The position numbers were made by a program, and so were the translations under genes. The notes under the pieces are model-generated. The model did not search any database. It had not been told where the DNA came from and was given only the letters and a program-made list of their open reading frames with translations. From assembly GCF_001709345.1 (NCBI RefSeq), contig NZ_MDTQ01000001.1:1401108-1465107 (forward strand): 64,000 nucleotides of DNA, in the 5' to 3' direction. The stretch comes from Terasakiispira papahanaumokuakeensis (GTDB lineage Bacteria; Pseudomonadota; Gammaproteobacteria; Pseudomonadales; Halomonadaceae). Every line of letters starts with the position of its first letter. The stretch's first letter is position 1. This document shows, piece by piece, positions 1 through 7,832 of this stretch.

Positions 1-432
1 GCCGACCATTGAGAACAGGCGCGCGGCCGCTTTGCCGGATGTTCGATCTCTCACTAATGCGGGAATGGACACGAGTACCCAGCCGCCGCCAAAGGCTTGA
101 AGGACTCTGAATCCCAATAAGCTGTTCAGTGTACTCACCTGGGTCAGTGCAAAGCTGGCCAAGGCAAATAATATGAGCCCGCCGGTCAATATGGGTTTGC
201 GTCCTAGTCGGTCTGATAAGGCGCCACCGATCAGTTGACTTAATGCCATGGTGAAGACGTAAAACGAAACGCTTAAACCTATATCATCCGTTCCGACATT
301 CAGATCAGCGGCGATGGCGGGAAAAGCGGGCAGATAAAGGTCAAGCGCTAAGGGCCCAATTGCCAGTGTGAGGGCCAGTACGAATGTCAGTGCTTTATAA
401 GAAGGGGAAGGGGGCTCGGAAGCGTTGATCAT
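1..432 (-). CDS. Bcr/CflA-type MFS drug efflux transporter, N-terminal part
   Basis: The first 144 codons of a major facilitator protein run off the left edge. After a short cytoplasmic N-terminus (MINASEPPSPSYKAL) come hydrophobic helices 1 to 4. The MFS motif A is visible between helices 2 and 3 as GALSDRLGRKP, and helix 1 carries the LALDLYLPAFP signature typical of Bcr/CflA drug:proton antiporters. It would sit in the inner membrane and export drugs or small metabolites. The ATG at 432 is preceded by an AGAGG-like ribosome site and by a good sigma70-type promoter at 481-509. Substrate cannot be read from this part. Confidence 0.85.
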   Translation of the reverse strand, partial: MINASEPPSPSYKALTFVLALTLAIGPLALDLYLPAFPAIAADLNVGTDDIGLSVSFYVFTMALSQLIGGALSDRLGRKPILTGGLILFALASFALTQVSTLNSLLGFRVLQAFGGGWVLVSIPALVRDRTSGKAAARLFSMVG

Positions 433-480
433 CTGAGACACAGAGACCTCTGGAATTTAGTTGATAAAGTCATCTAATGT

Positions 481-509
481 ATTGTCAGAGTAATGCTCAC
501 CAGTGTCAA
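481..509 (-). promoter_or_regulatory. Predicted sigma70 promoter of the MFS gene
   Basis: On the minus strand TTGACA (509-504) is followed by a 17-base spacer and GACAAT (486-481), about 50 bases before the MFS start codon. The -35 box is perfect and the -10 matches 4 of 6 positions. Confidence 0.55.
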
Positions 510-565
510 CTCAATCTGTTCGATCGGGCATGTGCGGGGACGCATCGTATAGGCCATAACAAACT

Positions 566-589
566 GTGCCAGACCGGTCGGTCTGGCAC
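566..589. promoter_or_regulatory. 10-bp perfect inverted repeat: TetR-type operator or USP terminator
   Basis: GTGCCAGACC-GGTC-GGTCTGGCAC is a perfect dyad between the USP stop and the MFS promoter. The core AGACCGGTCGGTCT resembles TetR-family operators of the NemR type, and it lies upstream of an efflux gene. It could instead be the USP gene's terminator stem, but the T-run on the minus strand is weak (AGTTTGTT). Confidence 0.45.
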
Positions 590-641
590 GGAACATCACA
601 TCGCTGCGCCTCAATGATAAAGGCGATCATATGCTCAGCGA

Positions 642-1499
642 TTAGCGCAGCAGCAATAGCGGAATCTGACTCCGGCTGATCATACTGGTGGTGGTGCTGC
701 CTACTAGAAATTGACGAATACGCGAATGGCCATAAGCTCCCATGACGAGGAGGTCGATGTGGTGCGTCTCGCGATATTCACGCAGTGCCTGATGAATGTC
801 GCCTTGAAGTAAGGCGCTTTCACATTTAAATCCAGCCGCTTCTAGAACGCCTAAGCCTTCCGCTAAACTCTTGCGGTGCTCATCGGTATCCGTGTTGACC
901 ATGACCAAATGACAGGCTAAGCCTTTAAATAGGGGGCTGCCGGCCAGCGTTGTCAGTGCCTTGTGTGCGGTGGCACTGCCATCATAAGCGAACATGATCC
1001 GCTCAGGCGCGGTGAACTCAGGCAAGGCGATGAGAATCGGCTGCGTGATGGTTCGAATGACACTTTCCAGTTGGCTGCCAATGGTTTCGCTCATCTTGTC
1101 ATGGGCTTCACCTTGTCGCCCCATGACCAATAAACGCATGTCGTTTTGATCCGCAGTCAAAGTCTCGACCAGGTTGCCATGGCGCTGTCGGGTTGATATC
1201 TGCTGGGCGCCTGCACGGCTCGCGCGGGCCTGGGCCTCATTCAACATGAGCTTGCCTTGTTCTAGCGCCAGGCGATTGCGTTGCTCATCCAGCTCAACCA
1301 TTTTTTCTAATAGATGCGTCTGGGTATCAAGGCCAAGGTTGCCTGAAAGGTTGTGCTGTGATGCTGTCGGAAATTCGCTTTTATCCAGTACATGCAACAG
1401 TGACAGCGGACAATTCAATTGCTGGCTGGCCCAGCTGGCGGCATCACATACGCCAGGGGCCATGCTGGAGCCATCAATGCAGGCGATGACGTTACTCAT
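642..1499 (-). CDS. Tandem universal stress protein (UspA family)
   Basis: A 285-residue protein made of two Usp domains (about 1-155 and 160-285). The second half has the nucleotide-binding pattern GAYGHSRIRQFLVGSTT, matching the G-x2-G-x9-GS/T signature of ATP-binding Usp proteins. The first half has a degenerate version (GRQGEAHDKMSETIGS). Length and tandem layout match the UspE-like class. It lies 32 bp downstream of the SulP transporter on the same strand, so the two are probably co-transcribed. SulP-USP pairing is frequent in marine gammaproteobacteria, and the Usp protein may modulate anion or bicarbonate uptake, which is inference. Confidence 0.9.
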   Translation of the reverse strand: MSNVIACIDGSSMAPGVCDAASWASQQLNCPLSLLHVLDKSEFPTASQHNLSGNLGLDTQTHLLEKMVELDEQRNRLALEQGKLMLNEAQARASRAGAQQISTRQRHGNLVETLTADQNDMRLLVMGRQGEAHDKMSETIGSQLESVIRTITQPILIALPEFTAPERIMFAYDGSATAHKALTTLAGSPLFKGLACHLVMVNTDTDEHRKSLAEGLGVLEAAGFKCESALLQGDIHQALREYRETHHIDLLVMGAYGHSRIRQFLVGSTTTSMISRSQIPLLLLR

Positions 1500-1531
1500 T
1501 ATGATCTTCTCCCGAGAGGGTGTAAGAGGGA

Positions 1532-3022
1532 TTAGTGTCCAGACAGCACATCGTCAGAGGCGCCCGCTTTGTCATGAGTACCAAAGCGATCGACAATGGT
1601 GGCACTGGCTTCATTAAGCCCTTTCACTTCAACGGTTGTCCCTTCGCGGCGAAAGCGTAAAACAACTTTATCTAATGCTGAAACCGCGGTGATGTCCCAA
1701 AAGTGAGCTAAAGATACGTCGATGGTGACGCTATCAATGGCTTCTTTAAAGTCAAAGGCACTATTGAACTTCTTCGATGACGCAAAAAAGACCTGACCCG
1801 TGACGGTATAGGTGCGGTGCTGTGTCTGTTCATCCAAATCGCTGCGCACCGCCATGAAATGCGCCACTTTGTTGGCAAAGAACAAGGCTGCCAGTAAGAC
1901 CCCGACAAATACCCCAATGGCCAAGTTATGAGTCGCGACGACCACCACGACTGTTGCGACCATGACCAGGCTTGTCGACAGCGGATGGCTTTTCAGATCT
2001 CGAATCGACCCCCATGAGAAGGTGCCTATCGAGACCATGATCATGACCGCGACCAATGCTGCCATTGGAATCTGGCGAATCCAGTCACTAAGGAACACCA
2101 CCATGATCAATAAGAACACGCCTGCACACAAGGTGGAAAGGCGGCCACGACCACCTGATTTCACATTGATGACTGATTGACCGATCATGGCACAGCCTGC
2201 CATGCCGCCCAGTAAACCTGCCCCAATATTGGCTAACCCTTGACCATGGCATTCACGATTTTTGTTGCTGGTGGTGTCGGTCAACTCATCGATAATGCTG
2301 GCGGTCATCAATGATTCCAAAAGCCCGACCACGGTTAGACTCAGCGCATAAGGCAGGATAATCCATAAGGTCTCTAGGTTCAGAGGGACATCGGGCAATA
2401 AAAATATCGGCAGGCTATCGGGTAGATCGCCTTTATCGCCGACGGTAGGCACTTCAATTCCCATATAAATGGCGACCAGCGAGATCACTAAAATGGACAC
2501 CAGCGGTGAGGGCAGCAAAGTCCCGATTTTAGGGAGATATGGGAACAGGTAAATAATGCCCAGCCCGGCTGCTGTTAGGGCATAGACATGCCAGGTGACA
2601 TGGGTGAGCTCGGGCAGCTGTGCCATAAAGATAAGAATGGCCAGTGCATTGACAAAGCCGGTCATCACCGATTGTGAGACAAATCGCATTAACCGATCCA
2701 GCCGGATCGCCCCTGCCAAGATCTGGAAGACACCGGTTAATATCGTGGCGGCCAAGAGGTACTGTAAGCCATGGTCTTTGACCAGATCACCAATCACTAA
2801 GGCCATAGCCCCAGTCGCGGCAGAAATCATGCCCGGTCGCCCGCCCGCAAATGCGGTAATCACGGCGATGCAGAAAGAGGCATAAAGCCCGATTTTGGGG
2901 TCTACGCCCGCGAGGATTGAGAACGCAATGGCTTCAGGGATCAACGCCAGTGCGACGACCGTTCCGGCGAGAACGTCATTACGGATATTCGAGAACCAGT
3001 CCTGTTTCCAGTGATGCAGCAT
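1532..3022 (-). CDS. SulP family anion transporter with STAS domain
   Basis: An inner-membrane anion carrier of the SLC26/SulP family (sulfate, bicarbonate or related anions). The N-terminus contains the family hallmark region [20 protein letters not shown], followed by about 10-12 transmembrane segments. A C-terminal cytoplasmic STAS domain covers roughly the last 100 residues. The longer reading frame starts with TTG at 3055. I prefer the ATG at 3022 ([10 protein letters not shown]), which fits the usual SulP start and has GAGAT upstream. First gene of a likely operon with the Usp gene. The exact anion cannot be told, though BicA-like bicarbonate uptake is a reasonable guess. Confidence 0.9.
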   Translation of the reverse strand: MLHHWKQDWFSNIRNDVLAGTVVALALIPEAIAFSILAGVDPKIGLYASFCIAVITAFAGGRPGMISAATGAMALVIGDLVKDHGLQYLLAATILTGVFQILAGAIRLDRLMRFVSQSVMTGFVNALAILIFMAQLPELTHVTWHVYALTAAGLGIIYLFPYLPKIGTLLPSPLVSILVISLVAIYMGIEVPTVGDKGDLPDSLPIFLLPDVPLNLETLWIILPYALSLTVVGLLESLMTASIIDELTDTTSNKNRECHGQGLANIGAGLLGGMAGCAMIGQSVINVKSGGRGRLSTLCAGVFLLIMVVFLSDWIRQIPMAALVAVMIMVSIGTFSWGSIRDLKSHPLSTSLVMVATVVVVVATHNLAIGVFVGVLLAALFFANKVAHFMAVRSDLDEQTQHRTYTVTGQVFFASSKKFNSAFDFKEAIDSVTIDVSLAHFWDITAVSALDKVVLRFRREGTTVEVKGLNEASATIVDRFGTHDKAGASDDVLSGH

Positions 3023-3475
3023 AGGGTTTATCTCGTTGTCATGCAGGTTAAGCAAAGCCGTGATGGTTTGGCGCTTTGAATGTCAAAGGCCATCATGCAA
3101 TGAAGATGTGAAATTTAATGAACGCGTGGTAGGCCCCGTGCGCAAGCAGGCTGATAGTGGGGAGTTGGCACGGTTCAAGTCTCTAAGGTATACGCTGTTG
3201 TAAGGTATACGCTGTCGGCGTTCTCAATCATGGCGTAATGCCCGCAATCAGGGGCTTAATGCCTGTGCAGCTTCAGGCGTTGATCCCACCGTATTGTGAG
3301 GTGGAGGCGCTAACCGCCACCTTGCCTTTCTGTTGGAACGCCGTTCTTTTTTCAGAGAGCCGCGTATGCTACCTGAAAGTCATGCGTGAGACCATCATGG
3401 GAGCGCCCGGAATGGGTCCAGCGGCCTGTCGCGTAGGCCTGACCGTCATGATATCGGCATCGGTCAGTTAAACGG
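3023..3475. other. Intergenic region with a short direct repeat
   Basis: No convincing gene is visible. A 14-bp direct repeat AAGGTATACGCTGT occurs twice with a 17-bp period (3185-3198 and 3202-3215). The region must hold the promoter of the SulP operon, but no clear -35/-10 stands out. A 77-codon frame at 3238-3471 on the plus strand has no ribosome site and unconvincing composition. Confidence 0.4.
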
Positions 3476-4093
3476 TTAGGCGTTGGCGGCTTGGTTTTGG
3501 GCGAGTTGTTCGATGTCTTGTGCCATCTGTTCAGCGACGGCGATGACTTCCGCCGCTGGAATATGACGTTGGGCCAAGGCTCGAAGCCCCATGATTTCGG
3601 CCATCCAGCGGCGACATAAGTGATGTGTATCGGTGTGTGGGCTCAGCGCTCCTTGAGCTTTGGCTGCTTCCGCTGTATCTAGTAAGCATTGATCCAGTTG
3701 TGCAAATAAGGTTTCGAGCCATACCTGCATCTCAGGATCTGCGGTATTGAGCTCAAGCAATGCCTTGACCAGCATACAGGCCTTGCTGCTTGATTGGCCT
3801 TCGCTAATACAAAGGCCGCCCAGATGCCGGAAATAATCCGCTAGCCCAGCCAGTGGACTGGCACTGTGTGATAACGACTGTCTCATCTCTTTGAGTACGA
3901 GCTGGCTATAGTGCTCTACAGCTTCTTTAAACAAACTTTCTTTACAGCCAAAACACGCATAAATGCTACCTGGGCGCATATCTAATGCCTGTTCCAGGTC
4001 TTTAAGTGATGTGGCATGAAACCCCTGGCGCCAAAATAATCTCATGGCTTGATCCAGTGCCTCATTGCGATCGTAAAGACAAGTTCGTGACAT
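3476..4093 (-). CDS. TetR/AcrR family transcriptional regulator
   Basis: A 205-residue repressor. The N-terminal helix-turn-helix domain (about residues 8-55) shows the TetR pattern ALDQAMRLFWRQGFHATSLK, then the recognition helix region GSIYACFGCKESLF. The rest is a helical ligand-binding domain of normal family length. Two palindromes at 4157-4172 and 4222-4243 lie upstream of its start and suggest autorepression. No structural gene sits divergently next to it, since the next plus-strand signal is a terminator, so its other targets are unknown. LFWRQGF-type TetR proteins often control oxidoreductase or efflux genes. Confidence 0.9.
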   Translation of the reverse strand: MSRTCLYDRNEALDQAMRLFWRQGFHATSLKDLEQALDMRPGSIYACFGCKESLFKEAVEHYSQLVLKEMRQSLSHSASPLAGLADYFRHLGGLCISEGQSSSKACMLVKALLELNTADPEMQVWLETLFAQLDQCLLDTAEAAKAQGALSPHTDTHHLCRRWMAEIMGLRALAQRHIPAAEVIAVAEQMAQDIEQLAQNQAANA

Positions 4094-4156
4094 AAGGCTC
4101 CGCCTAGCTTTTTATGATTCCAGTCGTTAGATGATGTTAAAGACATTTATCATAAC

Positions 4157-4172
4157 TTGAGTGATCGCTCAA
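4157..4172. promoter_or_regulatory. TetR operator candidate 1
   Basis: TTGAGTGATCGCTCAA is a near-perfect 16-bp palindrome (one mismatched pair), 64 bp upstream of the TetR start codon. It shares its core with the perfect copy at 4222-4243. Confidence 0.6.
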
Positions 4173-4221
4173 AAATAGGTATGATTTAAAGCCTCTGATG
4201 ATTCATGTCTTTTTTTGTTTG

Positions 4222-4243
4222 TTTTTGAGTGATCACTCAAAAA
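4222..4243. promoter_or_regulatory. TetR operator candidate 2, perfect palindrome
   Basis: An uninterrupted 22-bp perfect palindrome with core TTGAGTGATCACTCAA flanked by T3/A3. Two related sites 65 bp apart upstream of one TetR gene are typical of an autoregulated repressor. The second site could also control rightward transcription toward 4490. Confidence 0.6.
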
Positions 4244-4369
4244 CAACGACATTGATGCTTCATGCATTGTCATACGCTGTATCGAAGCGTTTTTTATTCA
4301 AGCGCTTTCTCGTCATTTCAGAACGCTTATATCTAAGAGTTCTTTATGTGTAAGCGTTATTGATATATG

Positions 4370-4492
4370 AGTGTGCTTCGGTCCAGGGTCGAGTCCTTCC
4401 GAATCTCTATGGCAGTTATCAATGTGCAAATTGGTTCCGCTGACATAGTGTTTCGGGTTCCTTTGGCGACAGCTTTGCTGTCGCCTTTTTTT
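4370..4492 (+). ncRNA. Candidate small RNA ending at a strong terminator
   Basis: A strong rho-independent terminator on the plus strand (4465-4492) has no plausible protein gene in front of it, and both flanking genes are on the minus strand. The roughly 100-200 bases before it are structured-looking (GGTCCAGGGTCGAGTCC and similar). The start is a guess: AT-rich promoter-like sequence around 4340-4368 includes TATATG. I do not recognise the RNA family. Confidence 0.3.
4465..4492 (+). terminator. Rho-independent terminator
   Basis: The stem GGCGACAGC / GCTGTCGCC (9 bp, loop TTT) is followed directly by seven T residues on the plus strand. There is no A-run on the other side, so it acts rightward, convergent to rnz. 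Confidence 0.85.
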
Positions 4493-4513
4493 ATGGCTCG
4501 GTCTCGATGCGGG

Positions 4514-5476
4514 TTATGTCTCAGTTTTTTGAGTCAATTGACCATTTTTATCCAAATGGTAGTGATCAAAATCCTGGGCGAGCTTAAGCGTCCCGGTGTA
4601 AGCGGCACCTGCTTCGGCTTCGAGTTCTGAAAGTGAAGGGGAGTGTCGGGGATCAAGGTGATAGCGCGGGCTGAAGTGAGTCAGAATAAGCGCAGGCAGA
4701 CCTTGCTGTTCGGCAAATTGAGTAACGCGAGCGGCATCACTATGGCCGACATCCCCCACTTTTTGAGCAATATCCTGCGTATAGGTCGCCTCATGGATCA
4801 AGAGCTGGGCGTGTCGGCAAGCCTCTGTGAGTAAGCTTGGCGTGTCATTATCGCCTGCAATAACCACTTGGCGCGGCGCGCGCTGAGCATCGACATAATC
4901 AGCGCTGCAATAGGTTTGGCCATTAAGCTGAACATCATGCCCGCGCTGGAGTTGCCCCCATAGCGGCCCTGCCGGAATCCCCGCTGCTTTAAGGGCTTGC
5001 ACCTTCAGTTGGCCTTCCACCGCATGCTCGGTGAATTGATACGCATAAGACGGCACGCGGTGAGATAGCGGCGTTGATTGAATGCGATAAGCCCCTATCG
5101 TGATCTCATCGAGTGTTTCTGTCGCGACAAAATCAAGCGCATAAGGCAAGGCGAGTGCAGTATGGGCTTGCACCGCTTCAAGCCACTCTGCGATACCGGC
5201 TGGCGCGATAATGGTTAACGGGGCCTGACGTCCACTCATGGCGGCTGAAGCCAGTAACCCCGGCAATCCATAGCAATGATCGCCATGCACATGGGTAATC
5301 AAAATGGCCTTAAGTTGAGCGGCCGAGAGGCGTGTATGCAACAGCTGATGCTGAGTGCCTTCACCGCAATCAATCAAAAACCAGCCGCGCCCTTGAGGCT
5401 CAGTGAGGGCTACGCCTGAGACATTGCGCTGTTTGGTGGGGACACCCGATGAAGTGCCTAAGAAAATTAAATCCAT
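4514..5476 (-). CDS. rnz: Ribonuclease Z / RNase BN (ElaC family)
   Basis: A metallo-beta-lactamase-fold endonuclease that processes tRNA 3' ends. The N-terminus MDLIFLGTSSGVPTKQRNVS is very close to E. coli ElaC, and the zinc motif THVHGDH follows at about residues 60-66. Further ligands are seen in VIAGDNDTPS (Asp), the LIHEATY region and ILTHFSPRY near the C-terminus. About 320 residues, against about 305 in E. coli. The frame extends to a TTG at 5485, but the ATG at 5476 matches the family start; neither has a clear Shine-Dalgarno. It sits just downstream of the LysR gene on the same strand (22 bp gap). Confidence 0.93.
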   Translation of the reverse strand: MDLIFLGTSSGVPTKQRNVSGVALTEPQGRGWFLIDCGEGTQHQLLHTRLSAAQLKAILITHVHGDHCYGLPGLLASAAMSGRQAPLTIIAPAGIAEWLEAVQAHTALALPYALDFVATETLDEITIGAYRIQSTPLSHRVPSYAYQFTEHAVEGQLKVQALKAAGIPAGPLWGQLQRGHDVQLNGQTYCSADYVDAQRAPRQVVIAGDNDTPSLLTEACRHAQLLIHEATYTQDIAQKVGDVGHSDAARVTQFAEQQGLPALILTHFSPRYHLDPRHSPSLSELEAEAGAAYTGTLKLAQDFDHYHLDKNGQLTQKTET

Positions 5477-5498
5477 AGTGATCAACGTTGTTGGGCGT

Positions 5499-6398
5499 TT
5501 AAAAATTGAGCGATGATTGCATCATCTGTTTCATGGCTTCGGCCGCAAAAGAGAGTTTGACGTTTTTACGCCAGATCAGTGACAACTGCCAGCGCAGTGA
5601 TTCACTGTGTAATGGTTTAATGGCTACCCCGCTATTGGGATGACGCTGGGTGATCAGCCGGGGCAGTAACATGGCGCCTGTACCCGCGGCCACTAAGGCC
5701 AGCCCAAAGTCTGGGTGGGTCACTTCAGTCAGTGCAGGGGGTTCAAAACCGCTATTTCGGCAAGCCTGTAAAATGACGCGATTGAGCATAAACGTATGCT
5801 CAAAAATCACTAAAGGTGTTTGAGCAAGATCGTTAAGATGTAGCGTGTCAGCATTTGCGAGTGGGTGAGTGAGGGGGAGCGCCACCATCATGGGGTCATC
5901 GCAGATGAGCATCCAATCAATATCACTGTCACTCGCAGCCGGAATCAGGCTGGTGGCTAACTCGATTTCTCCGCGACGTAATGCGACTTCTTGTTCAGCG
6001 CCACCACGCTCCATCAGATTGATCGTGATCTGAGGGTAAGTGGCCCGAAAACGGGCAATGATCGGGGCAAAAATATCGGCACTTCCCAATGGCGACAAGC
6101 CAATATTGAGATGGCCGGTTTGCAGCCCTTGCAGCTGCTGTAATTCATTCAGTAACTGTTGCCGGTTGTTCAACATCGCCAAGGCATGACGATGGACAAT
6201 CTCGCCAGCCGCTGTGACGCCAATTTTTCCACCTCTATGACCGCGTTCAAGCAAGGTCACGCCGAGCTCTTCTTCCAGCGCGCTGATCGCCTTGCTTAAT
6301 GCCGGTTGTGAGATGTGAATGTGTTCAGCGGCTTTGCCGAACCCTCCCCATTGCACGATCTCCACAAGATAGTGCAATACGCGTAGGTCCATTTTCAT
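5499..6398 (-). CDS. LysR-type regulator, probably of lrgAB (CidR-like)
   Basis: A 299-residue LysR regulator. The winged helix-turn-helix at residues 5-65 contains FGKAAEHIHISQPALSKAIS, followed by the linker helix and a periplasmic-binding-like effector domain (about 90-295). It is transcribed divergently from the lrgAB pair, the same arrangement as CidR next to cidAB, so control of those genes is likely. ATG 6398 is only two bases after GAGG; the ATG at 6392 (MDLRVLHYL) has better spacing and may be the true start. Effector unknown (CidR responds to acetate metabolism). Confidence 0.88.
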   Translation of the reverse strand: MKMDLRVLHYLVEIVQWGGFGKAAEHIHISQPALSKAISALEEELGVTLLERGHRGGKIGVTAAGEIVHRHALAMLNNRQQLLNELQQLQGLQTGHLNIGLSPLGSADIFAPIIARFRATYPQITINLMERGGAEQEVALRRGEIELATSLIPAASDSDIDWMLICDDPMMVALPLTHPLANADTLHLNDLAQTPLVIFEHTFMLNRVILQACRNSGFEPPALTEVTHPDFGLALVAAGTGAMLLPRLITQRHPNSGVAIKPLHSESLRWQLSLIWRKNVKLSFAAEAMKQMMQSSLNF

Positions 6399-6492
6399 AA
6401 CCTCATGGCATGTTTTTCATATTTAACATTCATTATATCTATGATGAACCCTGTATTAAACTTTGGTCTAGTTTCTTCTTCCATACGACTCG

Positions 6493-6915
6493 ATGACCAC
6501 GATGATGACGCTAATACAGAGTGTCCGGAATTTCAGCCTGACTTCTTTTCAAATTGCCGCTTTTTGCGCACTTTTCTGGCTTTCAAGCTTATTAGTCAGC
6601 GAGGCTCACTGGTCTATTCCAGGTGGGGTGGTGGGCCTTTTTATTTTGATTGGCTTGATGATGTTGAAAATTGTGCCAGAGGGCGCGGTTCAACTGGGCT
6701 CATGCTGGCTGTTAAGTGAGCTCTTATTGTTTTTTATCCCGCCGGTTGTGTCGGTGCTCAAGTATGGCGTACTCATTCGTGAAGATGGTGGCATGATCAT
6801 GGCCACGATTATACTCGGTACCGTCACGGTACTGGTGGGGACGGCCTGGGTGGTTGATCGCGTCTTTGCGCTTGAACAAAAACGTAATAAACGCCTCCAG
6901 TTAGAGCGCATTTGA
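6493..6915 (+). CDS. lrgA: LrgA/CidA family holin-like membrane protein
   Basis: A 140-residue inner-membrane protein with four hydrophobic helices. The family pattern is visible around IPGGVVGLFILIGLMMLK and in LLFFIPPVVSVLKYG. LrgA/CidA proteins form a holin-like pair with LrgB/CidB and influence murein hydrolase activity and transport of small metabolites such as pyruvate. The next gene (lrgB) begins at the stop codon, so the pair is translationally coupled. The LysR gene is divergent 95 bp upstream. The start at 6493 lacks a strong ribosome site. Confidence 0.9.
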   Translation: MTTMMTLIQSVRNFSLTSFQIAAFCALFWLSSLLVSEAHWSIPGGVVGLFILIGLMMLKIVPEGAVQLGSCWLLSELLLFFIPPVVSVLKYGVLIREDGGMIMATIILGTVTVLVGTAWVVDRVFALEQKRNKRLQLERI

Positions 6916-6917
6916 TC

Positions 6918-7628
6918 ATGAACTTGTTTGCTATAGACCTGCCTGATATGTACTTGGCTTTTTTGAGTCTTTTAGCCACGATCGGTTTTTATTATTTGGC
7001 GAAATGGCTTCACCAGAGAAAGCGTGTGGTGTGGCGTGCGCCCATCCTGGTGGCGCCTTTAGCGATTATTGCGCTGGTCATGATGACCGATATTCCGCTT
7101 GATGATTATTACCTGTACACCCACTTTCTTGTGCTGATGTTAGGGCCGGCGACGATTGCCTTTGCGGTACCGATCTATCAGCAGCGTGATGTGATTCGAC
7201 GTTACCCGATAACCTTGATCATGGGGGTCTTGACCGGTTTGCTACTGGGACTCGTATCATCATGGGCTTTGGTGCATTTGTTTCCATTGCCCGATGAATT
7301 AGCGCGCAGCATGTTGGTGCGTTCGGTGTCGACTCCGTTTGCGATTGAGGCGGTGGCATCCTTTGGCGGTGTACCGGATTTAACCGCGATGTTAGTGGTC
7401 ATCACGGGCATTATCGGCATGATCGTATGTGAGCCGGTCTTTAAAGTGGCACGCATTCGTTCGCCCCTAGCCAAAGGCGCTGCATTGGGGGCCGCCTCTC
7501 ATGGTGCGGGCACAGCTAAAGCGACTGAGCTAGGCCGTGAAGAAGGCGTTATTGCGAGCTTGACCATGATTTTTACTGGGATTTCGATGGTGGTGGGAGC
7601 GCCTCTCTTTGCTCATGTCTTAAGTTAA
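6918..7628 (+). CDS. lrgB: LrgB/CidB family membrane protein
   Basis: A polytopic inner-membrane protein of about 236 residues, partner of LrgA. The C-terminal family signature is clear: GAALGAASHGAGTAKATELG followed by EEGVIASLTMI. The ATG at 6918 begins three bases after the lrgA stop, and a TTG at 6912 would overlap it. No separate promoter is needed. Function is inferred from the family as the second half of the LrgAB/CidAB system. Confidence 0.92.
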   Translation: MNLFAIDLPDMYLAFLSLLATIGFYYLAKWLHQRKRVVWRAPILVAPLAIIALVMMTDIPLDDYYLYTHFLVLMLGPATIAFAVPIYQQRDVIRRYPITLIMGVLTGLLLGLVSSWALVHLFPLPDELARSMLVRSVSTPFAIEAVASFGGVPDLTAMLVVITGIIGMIVCEPVFKVARIRSPLAKGAALGAASHGAGTAKATELGREEGVIASLTMIFTGISMVVGAPLFAHVLS

Positions 7629-7733
7629 CGCTTCTTCTCCGCTTGCTAGGATCTTGTCATCTGCTTAAGTGCTGACGATCTCGTATTCACTGCCGCTGGC
7701 TGACCGTGATAGGTTCACGCTATCTCAATGTGT

Positions 7734-7754
7734 AAATGATATTTATTATCGTTT
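7734..7754. promoter_or_regulatory. Fur/Mur-like box upstream of mntH
   Basis: AAATGATA-TTTAT-TATCGTTT is a 21-bp imperfect palindrome of the Fur/Mur type (consensus half ATGATA/TATCAT), 79 bp before the mntH ATG. Manganese or iron repression would fit the gene. Confidence 0.55.
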
Positions 7755-7832
7755 GGTGTTATATTGCCTCTTCCAGCCCGTCTTTTGAGTGACGTTGCGC
7801 TCGGTTATCGTAGCTTGATTAAAGAGGTTGAT

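Noticed and set aside
3238-3471. 77-codon plus-strand frame between SulP and TetR genes
   Set aside because: No ribosome site, atypical composition, no recognisable domain; lies in a region with short repeats.
3466-3490. GTTAGGCGTTGGC as an attC-like core
   Set aside because: It is part of the TetR gene's 3' end (Asn/Ala codons) and has no partner arm or cassette structure.
4380-4410. GGTCGAGTCC resembling a tRNA T-loop
   Set aside because: No acceptor stem, anticodon arm or D-arm can be placed around it.
6405-6719. Alternative frame overlapping the start of lrgA
   Set aside because: It is out of frame with the clear LrgA protein and has no family features.
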